From Roseiarcus fermentans (GTDB lineage Bacteria > Pseudomonadota > Alphaproteobacteria > Rhizobiales > Beijerinckiaceae): a DNA stretch of 64,000 nt. The first letter of the stretch is position 1; each line of letters begins with the position of its first letter. Positions 1 through 7,927 of this stretch are shown piece after piece. The DNA lies in assembly GCF_003315135.1 (NCBI RefSeq), contig NZ_QNRK01000003.1, positions 186,001 through 250,000 on the forward strand. The letters are read 5' to 3'. Under the pieces are notes generated by a model that ran no database searches, had not been told where the DNA came from, and worked only from the letters and a program-made list of their open reading frames with translations. The translations under genes and the position numbers were made by a program.

Positions 1-812
1 CGCGCCTTGGCCTCTCCCATCACGACCACCGCCGAGGCGCCGTCGTTCATTCCGGAGGCGTTGCCGGGCGTGACGGTTCCGCCCTTCCGGAAGACCGGGT
101 TGAGTTTCGCCAATCCTTCCGGCGTCGCGTTCGCCTTGGGGTATTCGTCCTGGGCGAAGAGGATGCTGCTTTTCCGATCGGCGACCTCGACCGGCACAAT
201 TTCATCCTTGAACCGGCCTGCGGCGATCGCCGCGCACGCCTTCTTCTGGCTGTCCAGGGCGAAGGCGTCCTGCTGCTCGCGCGAAATGGCGTGCCGGTCG
301 GCGATCGCCTCGGCGGTCAGGCCCATGTTGAGCCCGGGATAAAGAGCGGGCGGCTGAACCCGCGTCACCGCCCGGGTGAAGGCGTCGTGTATGGTCTGTT
401 CCCCGAGGCGAAAGCCTTCGTACCGGACCGAAGGCGGCAGGTAATAGAGGGCGCGCGACATGCTCTCGACGCCCCCGGCGACGGCGATGGCGGAGGCCCC
501 CGTCTGGATCTCCATGATCGCCAGCCGCAGCGCCTGAAGTCCCGAACCGCACTGCATGTCGACCGTAAAGGCGGCGGTGGCTTCGGGGAGACCGGCCAGC
601 AGCGCGCTGACTCTGGCGATGTTGGGGGCCTCGCTGTTCGCCAGCACGTGGCCCATGACGACCCGCTCCACCTGTCCCGGCGCCAGCTGGGACCGCGCAG
701 CAGCTTCCTTGATGACAAGGGCTGCGAGTTGCTCGGGGGGGACCGTCTTGAGCGTTCCTAGGTATGAACCGACCGCTGTGCGGGTCGCGCTTGTAATGAC
801 ACAGTGTTCCAC
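1..812 (-). CDS. Acetyl-CoA acetyltransferase (thiolase), 3' end off the left edge
   Basis: Thiolase-family enzyme that cleaves or forms 3-ketoacyl-CoA. Only the first 270 codons are present; the C-terminal third with the second catalytic Cys lies outside the window. The N-terminus reads [15 protein letters not shown], the nucleophile is in DMQCGSG (Cys88, the usual position), and the conserved [12 protein letters not shown] block is at the window edge. I chose the GTG at 812 because AGAAGG lies about 8 nt upstream and because the protein then begins where thiolases normally do; an in-frame ATG at 872 is the alternative. It is divergent from a GntR-type regulator across a shared operator-rich region, so control by that regulator is likely. 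Substrate chain length cannot be told from this fragment. Confidence 0.9.
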   Translation of the reverse strand, partial: MEHCVITSATRTAVGSYLGTLKTVPPEQLAALVIKEAAARSQLAPGQVERVVMGHVLANSEAPNIARVSALLAGLPEATAAFTVDMQCGSGLQALRLAIMEIQTGASAIAVAGGVESMSRALYYLPPSVRYEGFRLGEQTIHDAFTRAVTRVQPPALYPGLNMGLTAEAIADRHAISREQQDAFALDSQKKACAAIAAGRFKDEIVPVEVADRKSSILFAQDEYPKANATPEGLAKLNPVFRKGGTVTPGNASGMNDGASAVVVMGEAKA

Positions 813-942
813 TTGCGCCGCCTTCTCGTGTCCCGTGGGGACAGGCCTCTTCTTCTGGAGCCGCCCTGCCATTCTTTGGGCAAGAGTCGGCAACGGGAGG
901 CGTTGATCTGTGATCCATCGTGGACAACAGTCTGTCCAGCGC

Positions 943-1013
943 TGTGATCACATCTCGTGATCACATAGCAGCCATAAGGTGTCAAGGGATGTGATCTCAC
1001 ATCGTGATCACAT
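943..1013. promoter_or_regulatory. Cluster of four TGTGATCACA-type operators
   Basis: Four near-identical palindromes lie between the thiolase and GntR genes: TGTGATCACA (943-952), CGTGATCACA (956-965), ATGTGATCTCACAT (989-1002) and CGTGATCACA (1003-1012). They form two pairs with centres 13 and 12 bp apart; the pairs are about 35 bp apart. A weaker half-like copy (tgtgatccat) is near 910-919. GntR/FCD dimers bind short palindromes of this kind, so these are inferred to be the sites of the adjacent regulator. The sequence repeats are seen directly; the binding protein is inference. Confidence 0.75.
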
Positions 1014-1109
1014 TTGCTGTTTTGCAACGAAAGGATTAGTCTGGCTGCGGGCTTGCAGGATCGTTCGAGCCAACCCCGGCAAATCAGGGGTGACGGAAAG
1101 GGACCGGTG

Positions 1110-1898
1110 ATGCCCGAAAGGTTGCTGACGCTCGAAGATTCTTCGCTTTCGGAGAGGGTTTATACGGCCCTCAGGCTGGCGCTGCTCAGGGGCAAGTTCG
1201 TGCCCGGCGAAGCGCTGTCGCTCAGAAGTCTGGCGGCGTCGCTGGGGACCAGCCCGATGCCGGTGCGGGCCGCGGTCCAACGGCTGATCGCGGAAAAAGC
1301 GCTTGTCCAGACCGCCAGCCGGGCGATCATCGTGGCGCCGTTCACCTACGAAAACTTCAAAGACTTGATGCGGATAAGAATGGAGCTGGAGGGGTTTGCC
1401 GCGGAACGCGCCTGTATGTCGAAAGATCGAGGCCTGGTGGGGCGGCTGAAGGGCTTCAATCAATCCATGCTCGAGGCGGCGCAAAGACACGATGTCGAGG
1501 CGGCGTTGGCCGCCAATTACTCGTTCCATTTCGGCGTTTACGAGGCCGCTGGACTTCCTCAGTTAACCGACATGATCACAAACCTGTGGCTGAGAGCAGG
1601 GCCTTACCTCGCCGCCGTTCAGCGCCAGCCCCGAGCTTCGGAAATATTGTCGACAAACAGTTTCAAAATTCAGGATAGGGTTATTGAGGCGATCCGGACC
1701 GGCGATCGCAAGGCGGCGCGATTTTCCCTGGCGATGGATTTACGGTTCGCATTTGCATGGTTCGTCAAGACCTACGACTTTTCCGACAATAGACTGGGCG
1801 GACCGCTCAAACGGGACGGGACAGAGGGAACCGGGCCCGACGTTCGACCCGTCTCCAGGGACGAACCCAGACGGAACGTCAAGGCATATTCCGATTGA
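1110..1898 (+). CDS. GntR family transcriptional regulator, FCD subfamily
   Basis: A 262-residue DNA-binding regulator. The winged helix-turn-helix spans about residues 10-75 (LRSLAASLGTSPMPVRAAVQRL is the recognition region, read as two parts: LRSLAASLGTS and MPVRAAVQRL). The all-helical FCD ligand-binding domain follows at about 85-215 (RMELEGFAAERA, then HFGVYEAAG and later conserved His positions). FCD regulators usually sense small carboxylates or acyl compounds. The ATG at 1110 is preceded by GGAAAGGGA at suitable spacing. It is divergent from the thiolase gene, with four palindromes between them, which suggests autoregulation plus control of the thiolase operon. The last 40 residues are polar and have no recognised domain. 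Confidence 0.88.
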   Translation: MPERLLTLEDSSLSERVYTALRLALLRGKFVPGEALSLRSLAASLGTSPMPVRAAVQRLIAEKALVQTASRAIIVAPFTYENFKDLMRIRMELEGFAAERACMSKDRGLVGRLKGFNQSMLEAAQRHDVEAALAANYSFHFGVYEAAGLPQLTDMITNLWLRAGPYLAAVQRQPRASEILSTNSFKIQDRVIEAIRTGDRKAARFSLAMDLRFAFAWFVKTYDFSDNRLGGPLKRDGTEGTGPDVRPVSRDEPRRNVKAYSD

Positions 1899-2013
1899 TC
1901 CGGTTGTTAGCCGGCCGGACATGGCCTGGCGCGACGCCAGGCGACAACCGGTCGGAGCCGGCATGCGACCGTCGAGCGCCAACCGAGTGGGACGACGGCT
2001 CGATCGCGGCGAG

Positions 2014-3534
2014 TTAGTAGACAGCTGCAAACATGATCGACTCGGAAGTGGCCTCATCCGGAGACAGCTCTTCGACGATACGACCCTGGCGAGAAACGAG
2101 GATGCGGTCGGACAGGCTCAAGATCTCCGGCAGGTAGGACGAAATGACGACGACGGCGAGCCCTTCGTCGGCGAGCGCGGAGATGAGATGATGGATCTCG
2201 GCGATCGCGCCGACGTCGACGCCGCGGGTGGGCTCATCGAAGATGACCAACTTGGGTTTCTGCACCAGCGCTTTGGCGATGACCACCTTCTGTTGATTTC
2301 CGCCTGAAAGCACGACCACCCGGGAATCGCCGCTCAACGCGCGGATGTTGAGTTTTTTTCTCCAATCGGCAGCGAGCGCCTCGGTTTCGCTGGCGCTCGC
2401 CATGAAGCCATGCGATTGCCGGCTGGAAATCCGGCCGATGTAGATATTCTCCGCCACCGACATCGTCTCGAAGAACCCGTCGCCCTTGCGGTCCTCGGTG
2501 ACATAGACGACGCCGTCGCTCACCGCCGCGCGCGGGGTCTGATAACGGACGGATCTGTTCTCGAATCGCACCTCGCCGCCATGAAAGAAGTCGCGCTTGG
2601 CGACGCCGGCGATGATCTTCGCCATTTCCGTTCGCCCCGACCCGACCAGCCCGAACACCCCCGTCACTTGCCCGGCGAAGATTGAAAACGAGGAGTTGCG
2701 GACGAGATTCTGCATCGACAGATTCTGGACGCTCAGGACCTTTTCACCGGCCGGCCGCAGCTTTCGGGTATCCGACGCGCGGCTGTAGAGATCGTCGGTC
2801 AGCGACCGGCCGACCATGTGGCGGACGATGGTTTCGCGGGAAAACGTCTTGGCGTCGTCGGTGACGATATGCGCGCCGTCGCGCAGGATTGTTATTCGAT
2901 CGGAGATTTCAAGCGCTTCTTCGAGTGCGTGGCTGATGAAGACGATCGCCACGCCTTCCTGGCGCAGGCGACCGATCAAGGCGAAGAGATGGTGTTTCTC
3001 CTCGGGCGTCAACGTGGCGGTGGGTTCGTCGAAGATGATGATTTGCGCTTTGAGCCGGACCGCCCTGGCGATCTCCACCATCTGGCGCTTGGCGGTGCCG
3101 AGCGACATCACCGGCGCCGTCGGATCGACCGGAAAATTGAGCGACTGAAGGAACTGCTGCGCTTCGATATAGACGCCTCTGAGGCGGTTGAAGAATTTTT
3201 CGTCGCCCAGATAGAGGTTCTGCGCGACGGTCATCGAAGGAACGAGACTGGTCTCCTGGTAGACCATCGCGATGCCGTATCGCCGCGCGAGGGCCGGGCC
3301 GGCGATATGGATCGGCTGGCCCTGGAGACGGATTTCGCCTTGGCTCGGCATGACCGCCCCGGACAGAATCTTGACCAGCGTCGATTTGCCGGCGCCGTTC
3401 TCGCCCAGTATTGCGTGCACCTCGCCGCGTCGCAGGTCGAAGTCGATGTCCTTCAACGCCGGGACGCCGCGATATGACTTTCCGATGCCCCGCATCTCGA
3501 GGAGCGGAGGCTCAACGTCTGGCCGGACGCTCAC
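2014..3534 (-). CDS. Sugar-type ABC transporter ATP-binding protein (two NBDs)
   Basis: A 506-residue cytoplasmic ATPase of the RbsA/MglA/XylG type with two nucleotide-binding domains. NBD1 has Walker A GENGAGKS (44-51), an atypical signature (LGTAKRQMVEIAR) and Walker B IIIFDEPTATL. NBD2 has the degenerate Walker A usual for this family (GLVGSGRTEM), signature LSGGNQQKV and Walker B LVIFDEPTRGVD. The start is taken as the GTG at 3534, which overlaps the stop of the upstream gene (GTGA); this gives the normal family length of about 500. It is the last gene of the leftward transport operon and is the only ATPase, so it probably powers both permeases encoded upstream. Confidence 0.92.
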   Translation of the reverse strand: MSVRPDVEPPLLEMRGIGKSYRGVPALKDIDFDLRRGEVHAILGENGAGKSTLVKILSGAVMPSQGEIRLQGQPIHIAGPALARRYGIAMVYQETSLVPSMTVAQNLYLGDEKFFNRLRGVYIEAQQFLQSLNFPVDPTAPVMSLGTAKRQMVEIARAVRLKAQIIIFDEPTATLTPEEKHHLFALIGRLRQEGVAIVFISHALEEALEISDRITILRDGAHIVTDDAKTFSRETIVRHMVGRSLTDDLYSRASDTRKLRPAGEKVLSVQNLSMQNLVRNSSFSIFAGQVTGVFGLVGSGRTEMAKIIAGVAKRDFFHGGEVRFENRSVRYQTPRAAVSDGVVYVTEDRKGDGFFETMSVAENIYIGRISSRQSHGFMASASETEALAADWRKKLNIRALSGDSRVVVLSGGNQQKVVIAKALVQKPKLVIFDEPTRGVDVGAIAEIHHLISALADEGLAVVVISSYLPEILSLSDRILVSRQGRIVEELSPDEATSESIMFAAVY

Positions 3535-4613
3535 GACATCGATCCCCTGTATGCATGCGAGCCCACGACTCCGTCGCCCTTGGCGGTGAAATAGACGCGT
3601 CCCTCCGACGCCAGGCACGAGGTGACGCCATGCCGGCGCCCGTTGGTCCGACTATGCAGGCTCGCTTGCGGACGAAACGCGCCATCGAGGCGCGCGACCA
3701 GACCATAGGACCGACTCGGCGACCATGGCTTCGTCACCCCGAGTTGCTTGACGCCGCCCTGTTGGGTCGGCTCCAGCGGAGAGCTCCCCGAACGAAGGCA
3801 AGGCGCCACCCAATAGTCGGCGTCGATGTCGTCGATCATGCGACGGCGATAGCGATCTTCGCTCAACACGAATTCGACCAGCTGGCTGCGCGGCGCGAAC
3901 AGGGCCAGCCACACAGCTCCGTCGCGATCCCTCGATAGCCGGCTCGGATATGCGGGAAGGTCCTCCAGCACGGGCGCGAGCCGGCCGCCGGCGCCTCGCG
4001 AAACCCGCGTCAGCGCGCAGCGCCAGCTTTCGGAAACGACGATCGAATCGCCATTGTCGAGAAGACCGTTCGGGTAGGCCAGCCGTCCCGCGATCTGCGT
4101 CCATGCGCCGCTCGCCGGCTCCAACCGCCACACCGACCCGGACGCGCCTTTTTCCATGAGATCTCGTTTCCACTCGGCGGGTCCGCGCGCCGCTGAGCCA
4201 TTGGCGACAAGCAAGGCGCCATCCGCCGAAGTCGCCAGCGCGGTGATGCATCTGACCTCCGTCTTGGCCTCAATCGTCTTCCCGTCGCAACGGCCGCCGA
4301 CAAACACGATGCGGCCGTCGACGAGGGCGACCGCCGCGCCGCCGTCCGGCAAGCCTGCAAGCGCGGTGATGTCGACGTCGAACACGGCCACGGGCGCGTC
4401 GCCGGACCTGTTCACAAGGAGCAACGAGCGCCCGGAGGAAACGATCAAACCCAGCCCCGTCATAGCCAGATCATCCGGCGCCGGCGCCTGAAGCACCGAG
4501 GCGGCCGCGTCGAGCAAATCGTTGGGACGGAACGCGCCGTCCATTGGCGGCGTCGTGATCGAGGCCTCCCCGCGCCCGAGCCACCTGTCCAAGGCCTTCC
4601 TGACGGGAGTCAT
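3531..4613 (-). CDS. SMP-30/strictosidine-synthase-like beta-propeller protein
   Basis: A 360-residue protein without signal peptide, resembling the SMP-30/gluconolactonase and strictosidine synthase-like propellers, which hydrolyse lactones or act on related small molecules. Recognisable blocks are YPNGLLDNGDSIVVSE, ALTRVSRG, DLPAYPSRLSRD and GAVWLALFAPRS, which run parallel to YPDN and YWVAL blocks in the propeller half of the preceding gene, so the two are paralogues. The ATG at 4613 overlaps the stop of the upstream permease fusion (ATGA), and its own stop overlaps the GTG of the ATPase gene, indicating translational coupling. Substrate is unknown; the N-terminal 60 residues have no clear match. 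Confidence 0.78.
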   Translation of the reverse strand: MTPVRKALDRWLGRGEASITTPPMDGAFRPNDLLDAAASVLQAPAPDDLAMTGLGLIVSSGRSLLLVNRSGDAPVAVFDVDITALAGLPDGGAAVALVDGRIVFVGGRCDGKTIEAKTEVRCITALATSADGALLVANGSAARGPAEWKRDLMEKGASGSVWRLEPASGAWTQIAGRLAYPNGLLDNGDSIVVSESWRCALTRVSRGAGGRLAPVLEDLPAYPSRLSRDRDGAVWLALFAPRSQLVEFVLSEDRYRRRMIDDIDADYWVAPCLRSGSSPLEPTQQGGVKQLGVTKPWSPSRSYGLVARLDGAFRPQASLHSRTNGRRHGVTSCLASEGRVYFTAKGDGVVGSHAYRGSMS

Positions 4614-6730
4614 CGGCGATCGCCCCAATACGAGGACGGCCCAGTCCAGTGCGGATCGGCGCCGTCGATCTTGATCCGGCCAATGCGATTGTTGGTGACG
4701 CCGCCGAGATACAGATAGCCGCGATGTTCGCGCATCGAGGTGATCGCCGGATGATTTTCGCCCGCGCTGTCCCACAGGGTCTCGAGCACTCGGCCCTTGC
4801 CGTCGAAATGAACGACGCATCCGACATTCACATTCGGGAACAGCCACTCGTCGCCCGCAACTCGCCGCGCCATGCGTCGTCTGAACGCCGGCATGGTCAT
4901 CGCCAGATCGTAACTCGGCGTCCTTGTTCCCGCGAGCGCCACCCAGTAAGCGCCGTTCGATCCCCGGTTGATATTGTCGGGGTATCCGGGCAGGTCGGGA
5001 ATGACCACTTCGGTCGTCCCCGCTTTTGGGCCTTCGAGCCAGTAGCGGCTTACGCGACAACCCCAGGTCTCGGCGAACAGCAGCGACTTGCAGTCGTGCG
5101 CCATGCACATGCCGTTGGCGAACAGCAGGTTGCGCACGACGGTGCGGGTGGCGCCGGCGGCCGGGTCATAGCGAAGGATTCGGCCGTTGCCGCGCCCCTC
5201 CAGCGCGTCGACCACCCACTCCTCGAAGCCATAACGGATCGTGGCCTCGCTAAAATAGACCTTGCCGTCCGGCGCTATGTCGAGATCGTCGGCGAGACGC
5301 ATGCGCGAATCGTCGATGATCGAAAAGGCCGAGCGATTGGTCTCAGCGGTCATCTTGTGAACGGTGCGGTCTTTGTCGACGCGATACAGACCCATGCCGG
5401 CGATGCACACGACGAGGCCGCCGTCCCTGTCGAAGGCCATGCCGAGCGGCCTGCCTCCAACATGCGCGTAGACTTCCCGACGAGTATGATCGGGCGCGAG
5501 AAAGCGGATAATCTCACCCTGACGAACGCTGCAATAGAGGTTGTCGTCCTCATCGAGGATCACGTCTTCGGGGCCGTCGACTTCGCCCAGGCCGATGATG
5601 TCCACGTCGCGCAGGCGATCGTTGATCGCAAACGGCGATGACACCTCGTCGAGCCGCGGCGCGGGGGGTAAGGCGAGGTAGGTGGGCGACACATAGACTC
5701 TGGCGCGAAGTTTATGTCGCCATTTTCCCCAGCGGACGTCGATTGCAATCGCCAGCAGCAACACGAAGCCGACCACCATCGAGGACGCGCCGCTCTCGAG
5801 TCCAAGTCTCACGAGCCCGTTCGTCAAGAGGGAGACGATGATTGCGCCCATCAACGCTTTGCCGACCGAGCCTCGCCCGCCGCCGATGCTGTTGCCGCCG
5901 AGGAGCGCGGCCGTGACCGCAGAGAGTTCGAGTCCGAGTCCGGTGTCCGGGCCGGCGCCCGAAAGGCGCGCCGCATAAAGAGTTCCGGCGAAACTCGTCA
6001 GCACGCCCGAGATCACGTAGGTCAGGCAAACGGTGGCCCGCACGGGAATGCCTGCGTTATAGGCCGCGCGCCGCGATCCCCCGACCGCCGTGATGCGCCA
6101 GCCGATCCGCAGCCGGGAGAGGACGACGTGTGCGACGGTCGCCACGACGACCAGAACCACAAAGCTCACGGGCGCGCCCAGGATGGATCCCGAGCCGATA
6201 AAATTCCAGGCGTCGGAATCCACGTCGCTCGAGGCGATCCGCACGGAATAGTGTCGGAGCAGAAGCTCGAAGATCGCCCTCAGCAGGGTCATCATGACGA
6301 GCGTGGTCAGGAAGGCGCGCAGCCTGAGAAATCCAATGAGGAAGCCGTTGACCAGCCCGACCAGGGCTCCGACGCCCACCGTCGCGGCGATGGCCGCCTC
6401 CAGCGGCCATTTCGCGACATTGATCAGCGCCAGCGCGGTCAGATTGGCGAGCGCGAACGACGAGCCGACGCTCAGATCGATGCCGCCGCCCAACATGACG
6501 ATCGTCATCCCGATGACGACCAATCCGAATTCACCGAGCTGCCGGGACGTGTCGGACAGATTGCCGAGCGAAGCGAAATTCGGGATCGTCCAGATCAAAT
6601 AGACTGTCAGAGCAACCAGCAACGCGACCGGGATGACGTTGTCCATCCACCTCCGGCCGAGCACTTCACCGACGATATGATCAGGGACATATCGATAGCG
6701 AAGCCGGCCTGCCCATTCTCCAACCGTCAT
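4610..6730 (-). CDS. ABC permease fused to a C-terminal strictosidine-synthase-like propeller
   Basis: A 706-residue two-part protein. Residues 1-345 are an RbsC-type permease (BPD_transp_2) with about ten membrane segments and the conserved GGGIDLSVGSSFA and LLGGNSIGGGRGSV blocks. After a Lys/Arg-rich stretch (RWGKWRHKLRAR), which by the positive-inside rule is cytoplasmic, residues 385-700 form a propeller of the strictosidine synthase/SMP-30 type (blocks GRILRYDP, LLFANGMCMA, LLFAETWGCRVSRYWLEGPK, LPGYPDNINRG, GAYWVAL). RbsC-type permeases are normally about 320-350 residues, so the enzyme-like half is an addition. The propeller would sit on the cytoplasmic side where substrate emerges. 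The reading frame is continuous, with no stop or frameshift between the two halves. Confidence 0.88.
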   Translation of the reverse strand: MTVGEWAGRLRYRYVPDHIVGEVLGRRWMDNVIPVALLVALTVYLIWTIPNFASLGNLSDTSRQLGEFGLVVIGMTIVMLGGGIDLSVGSSFALANLTALALINVAKWPLEAAIAATVGVGALVGLVNGFLIGFLRLRAFLTTLVMMTLLRAIFELLLRHYSVRIASSDVDSDAWNFIGSGSILGAPVSFVVLVVVATVAHVVLSRLRIGWRITAVGGSRRAAYNAGIPVRATVCLTYVISGVLTSFAGTLYAARLSGAGPDTGLGLELSAVTAALLGGNSIGGGRGSVGKALMGAIIVSLLTNGLVRLGLESGASSMVVGFVLLLAIAIDVRWGKWRHKLRARVYVSPTYLALPPAPRLDEVSSPFAINDRLRDVDIIGLGEVDGPEDVILDEDDNLYCSVRQGEIIRFLAPDHTRREVYAHVGGRPLGMAFDRDGGLVVCIAGMGLYRVDKDRTVHKMTAETNRSAFSIIDDSRMRLADDLDIAPDGKVYFSEATIRYGFEEWVVDALEGRGNGRILRYDPAAGATRTVVRNLLFANGMCMAHDCKSLLFAETWGCRVSRYWLEGPKAGTTEVVIPDLPGYPDNINRGSNGAYWVALAGTRTPSYDLAMTMPAFRRRMARRVAGDEWLFPNVNVGCVVHFDGKGRVLETLWDSAGENHPAITSMREHRGYLYLGGVTNNRIGRIKIDGADPHWTGPSSYWGDRR

Positions 6731-6747
6731 GATCCGTCCCAGCTGAC

Positions 6748-6785
6748 AAAAAAACCGCGCTGAGCCGCCCCCGCGGCTCAGTGCG
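6748..6785 (-). terminator. Hairpin with T-tract after the binding-protein gene
   Basis: Read on the minus strand, a 13-bp stem (arms 6773-6785 and 6756-6768, one G-T pair) with a 4-nt loop is followed by seven T residues (6754-6748). It lies 20 nt after the stop of the binding-protein gene and just before the permease fusion. This is a canonical intrinsic terminator. Inside an ABC operon it probably works as a partial terminator or 3' stabiliser that keeps binding-protein mRNA in excess of permease mRNA. Confidence 0.8.
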
Positions 6786-6806
6786 ACTCCGAAATCGACG
6801 ATGCGC

Positions 6807-7802
6807 CTATTTCTTCAGGGCGCTCGCGCTCCAGCACAGGCCCGGGCGCAGGGTGTCTTTGGAGATGATGAGTTGCGGACTGTAGACGACCGCCTTGAGC
6901 TTGCCGGCCGGCAGGCCGGATTCGAGCACGGTCGTGATCATGTCATTGAGATCGCGCCCCTGATCCATGACCTGATAGGCGATCTCCTTCTCGAACACGC
7001 CTTTGGAGACATTGTCGCAGGCCATCTGCTCGCCGCCGCCGGAGGTGACCAGAACGATCGGCTTGCCCGATTCTTTGATCGCGGCCGCCGCGCCGAGGTC
7101 CATGACGTCCCAAAATCCGATCACGCCGCAGAGGTCGGGATTCTGCTGGATGACGGTCGATATCACGGATTGCGCCTTGGTCGCGTCCCACTCTCCGGCC
7201 ACGTTGGCGACGAGCTTGATCTCGGGATGCTTGGCCAGGGCGTTCTCGACTCCTTTCATCATGCCGCTATCCGACCCGGATGTCGGCTGGCCCTGCAGGA
7301 CAGCCACCTTGCCGCTGGTGCCGGCGCCGCATTTGTCGATGACCCCTTGCGCCTCGGCCTCGCCGATGCCGATCCAATCGGCGCCGACATAAACATCCGA
7401 ATTGTAGTTTGAGCGCATGTTGATCTGGATGACGTGAATTCCAGCTTCTTCGGCGCGCTTCAGCAACTTCGCGTACGATTGGACGTCGGGGTTATGAACG
7501 ACGATGACATCCGGCTTTTCCGAGATCAGCGACGTGATCGCCTGCGCTCCGGCGTCGGCGCTGAAATGCGCGTCGCGGACCTCGAGCTTCATACCCAGCC
7601 GATCGGCTTGGCTCCTCATCACCGCGGCCCAGCCCTCGGTGAGGTCGATGCCCATCGAGACCGGCACGAAGGCGATCGTCTTGCCTTCGAAGGTCTTGAA
7701 ATAGTCGGCGCGCCTGGGGTCGTCGATGCCGTCCGCCACGGCGTGCGCCGTGATGCCTGCAAGCGCCAAGCCGAAGGCGGTCGCCACAACTGTCTTTCGC
7801 AT
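6807..7802 (-). CDS. Periplasmic sugar-type substrate-binding protein
   Basis: A 331-residue exported protein of the periplasmic binding protein type 1 fold (Peripla_BP_4). A Sec signal peptide (MRKTVVATAFGLALAG, cleavage after HAVA) is followed by two alternating Rossmann lobes: IAFVPVSMGIDLTEGW, DVIVVHNPD, VAVLQGQPTSGSDSGM, CGVIGFWDV and PIVLVTSGGGEQM. It should capture the ligand in the periplasm and deliver it to the two permeases. Start ATG 7802 is preceded by AGGGAGT. The gene is separated from the permease fusion by a terminator-like hairpin, and its leader is the decayed copy of the upstream permease 3' end. Ligand identity is not readable from the sequence. Confidence 0.9.
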   Translation of the reverse strand: MRKTVVATAFGLALAGITAHAVADGIDDPRRADYFKTFEGKTIAFVPVSMGIDLTEGWAAVMRSQADRLGMKLEVRDAHFSADAGAQAITSLISEKPDVIVVHNPDVQSYAKLLKRAEEAGIHVIQINMRSNYNSDVYVGADWIGIGEAEAQGVIDKCGAGTSGKVAVLQGQPTSGSDSGMMKGVENALAKHPEIKLVANVAGEWDATKAQSVISTVIQQNPDLCGVIGFWDVMDLGAAAAIKESGKPIVLVTSGGGEQMACDNVSKGVFEKEIAYQVMDQGRDLNDMITTVLESGLPAGKLKAVVYSPQLIISKDTLRPGLCWSASALKK

Positions 7803-7927
7803 GTTTCTACTCCCTTGCTGTTTGTCGGCGCTCTCAGATGTCGCCTCCTGCGCGGCCTGTTCGCTCCGCGGATTGATGGCGCTGTCGAACTCGTCAGCCC
7901 AAGATCACGCTCCGCATCTACTTTCTG
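7799..7927 (-). repeat. Decayed second copy of the permease 3' end (direct repeat B)
   Basis: About 130 bp that align by eye with 9520-9651, covering the last 33 or so codons of the permease gene, its stop region and the ribosome binding site/start of the next gene. Shared blocks include gcgctct(c)agatgtcgcct, ctgttcg..ccgcggattga and ..ctccg.atc...ttctg. One frame still reads NPRSEQAAQ against NPRDEQTAQ in the intact gene. The copy begins at the very end of the tannase gene and ends at the binding-protein start, so the tannase gene sits between two copies of the same junction. Confidence 0.8.

Noticed and set aside
1899-2013. Intrinsic terminator between the GntR gene and the ATPase gene
   Set aside because: Only weak dyads such as tccgg...ccgga are present, with no T-tract on either strand.
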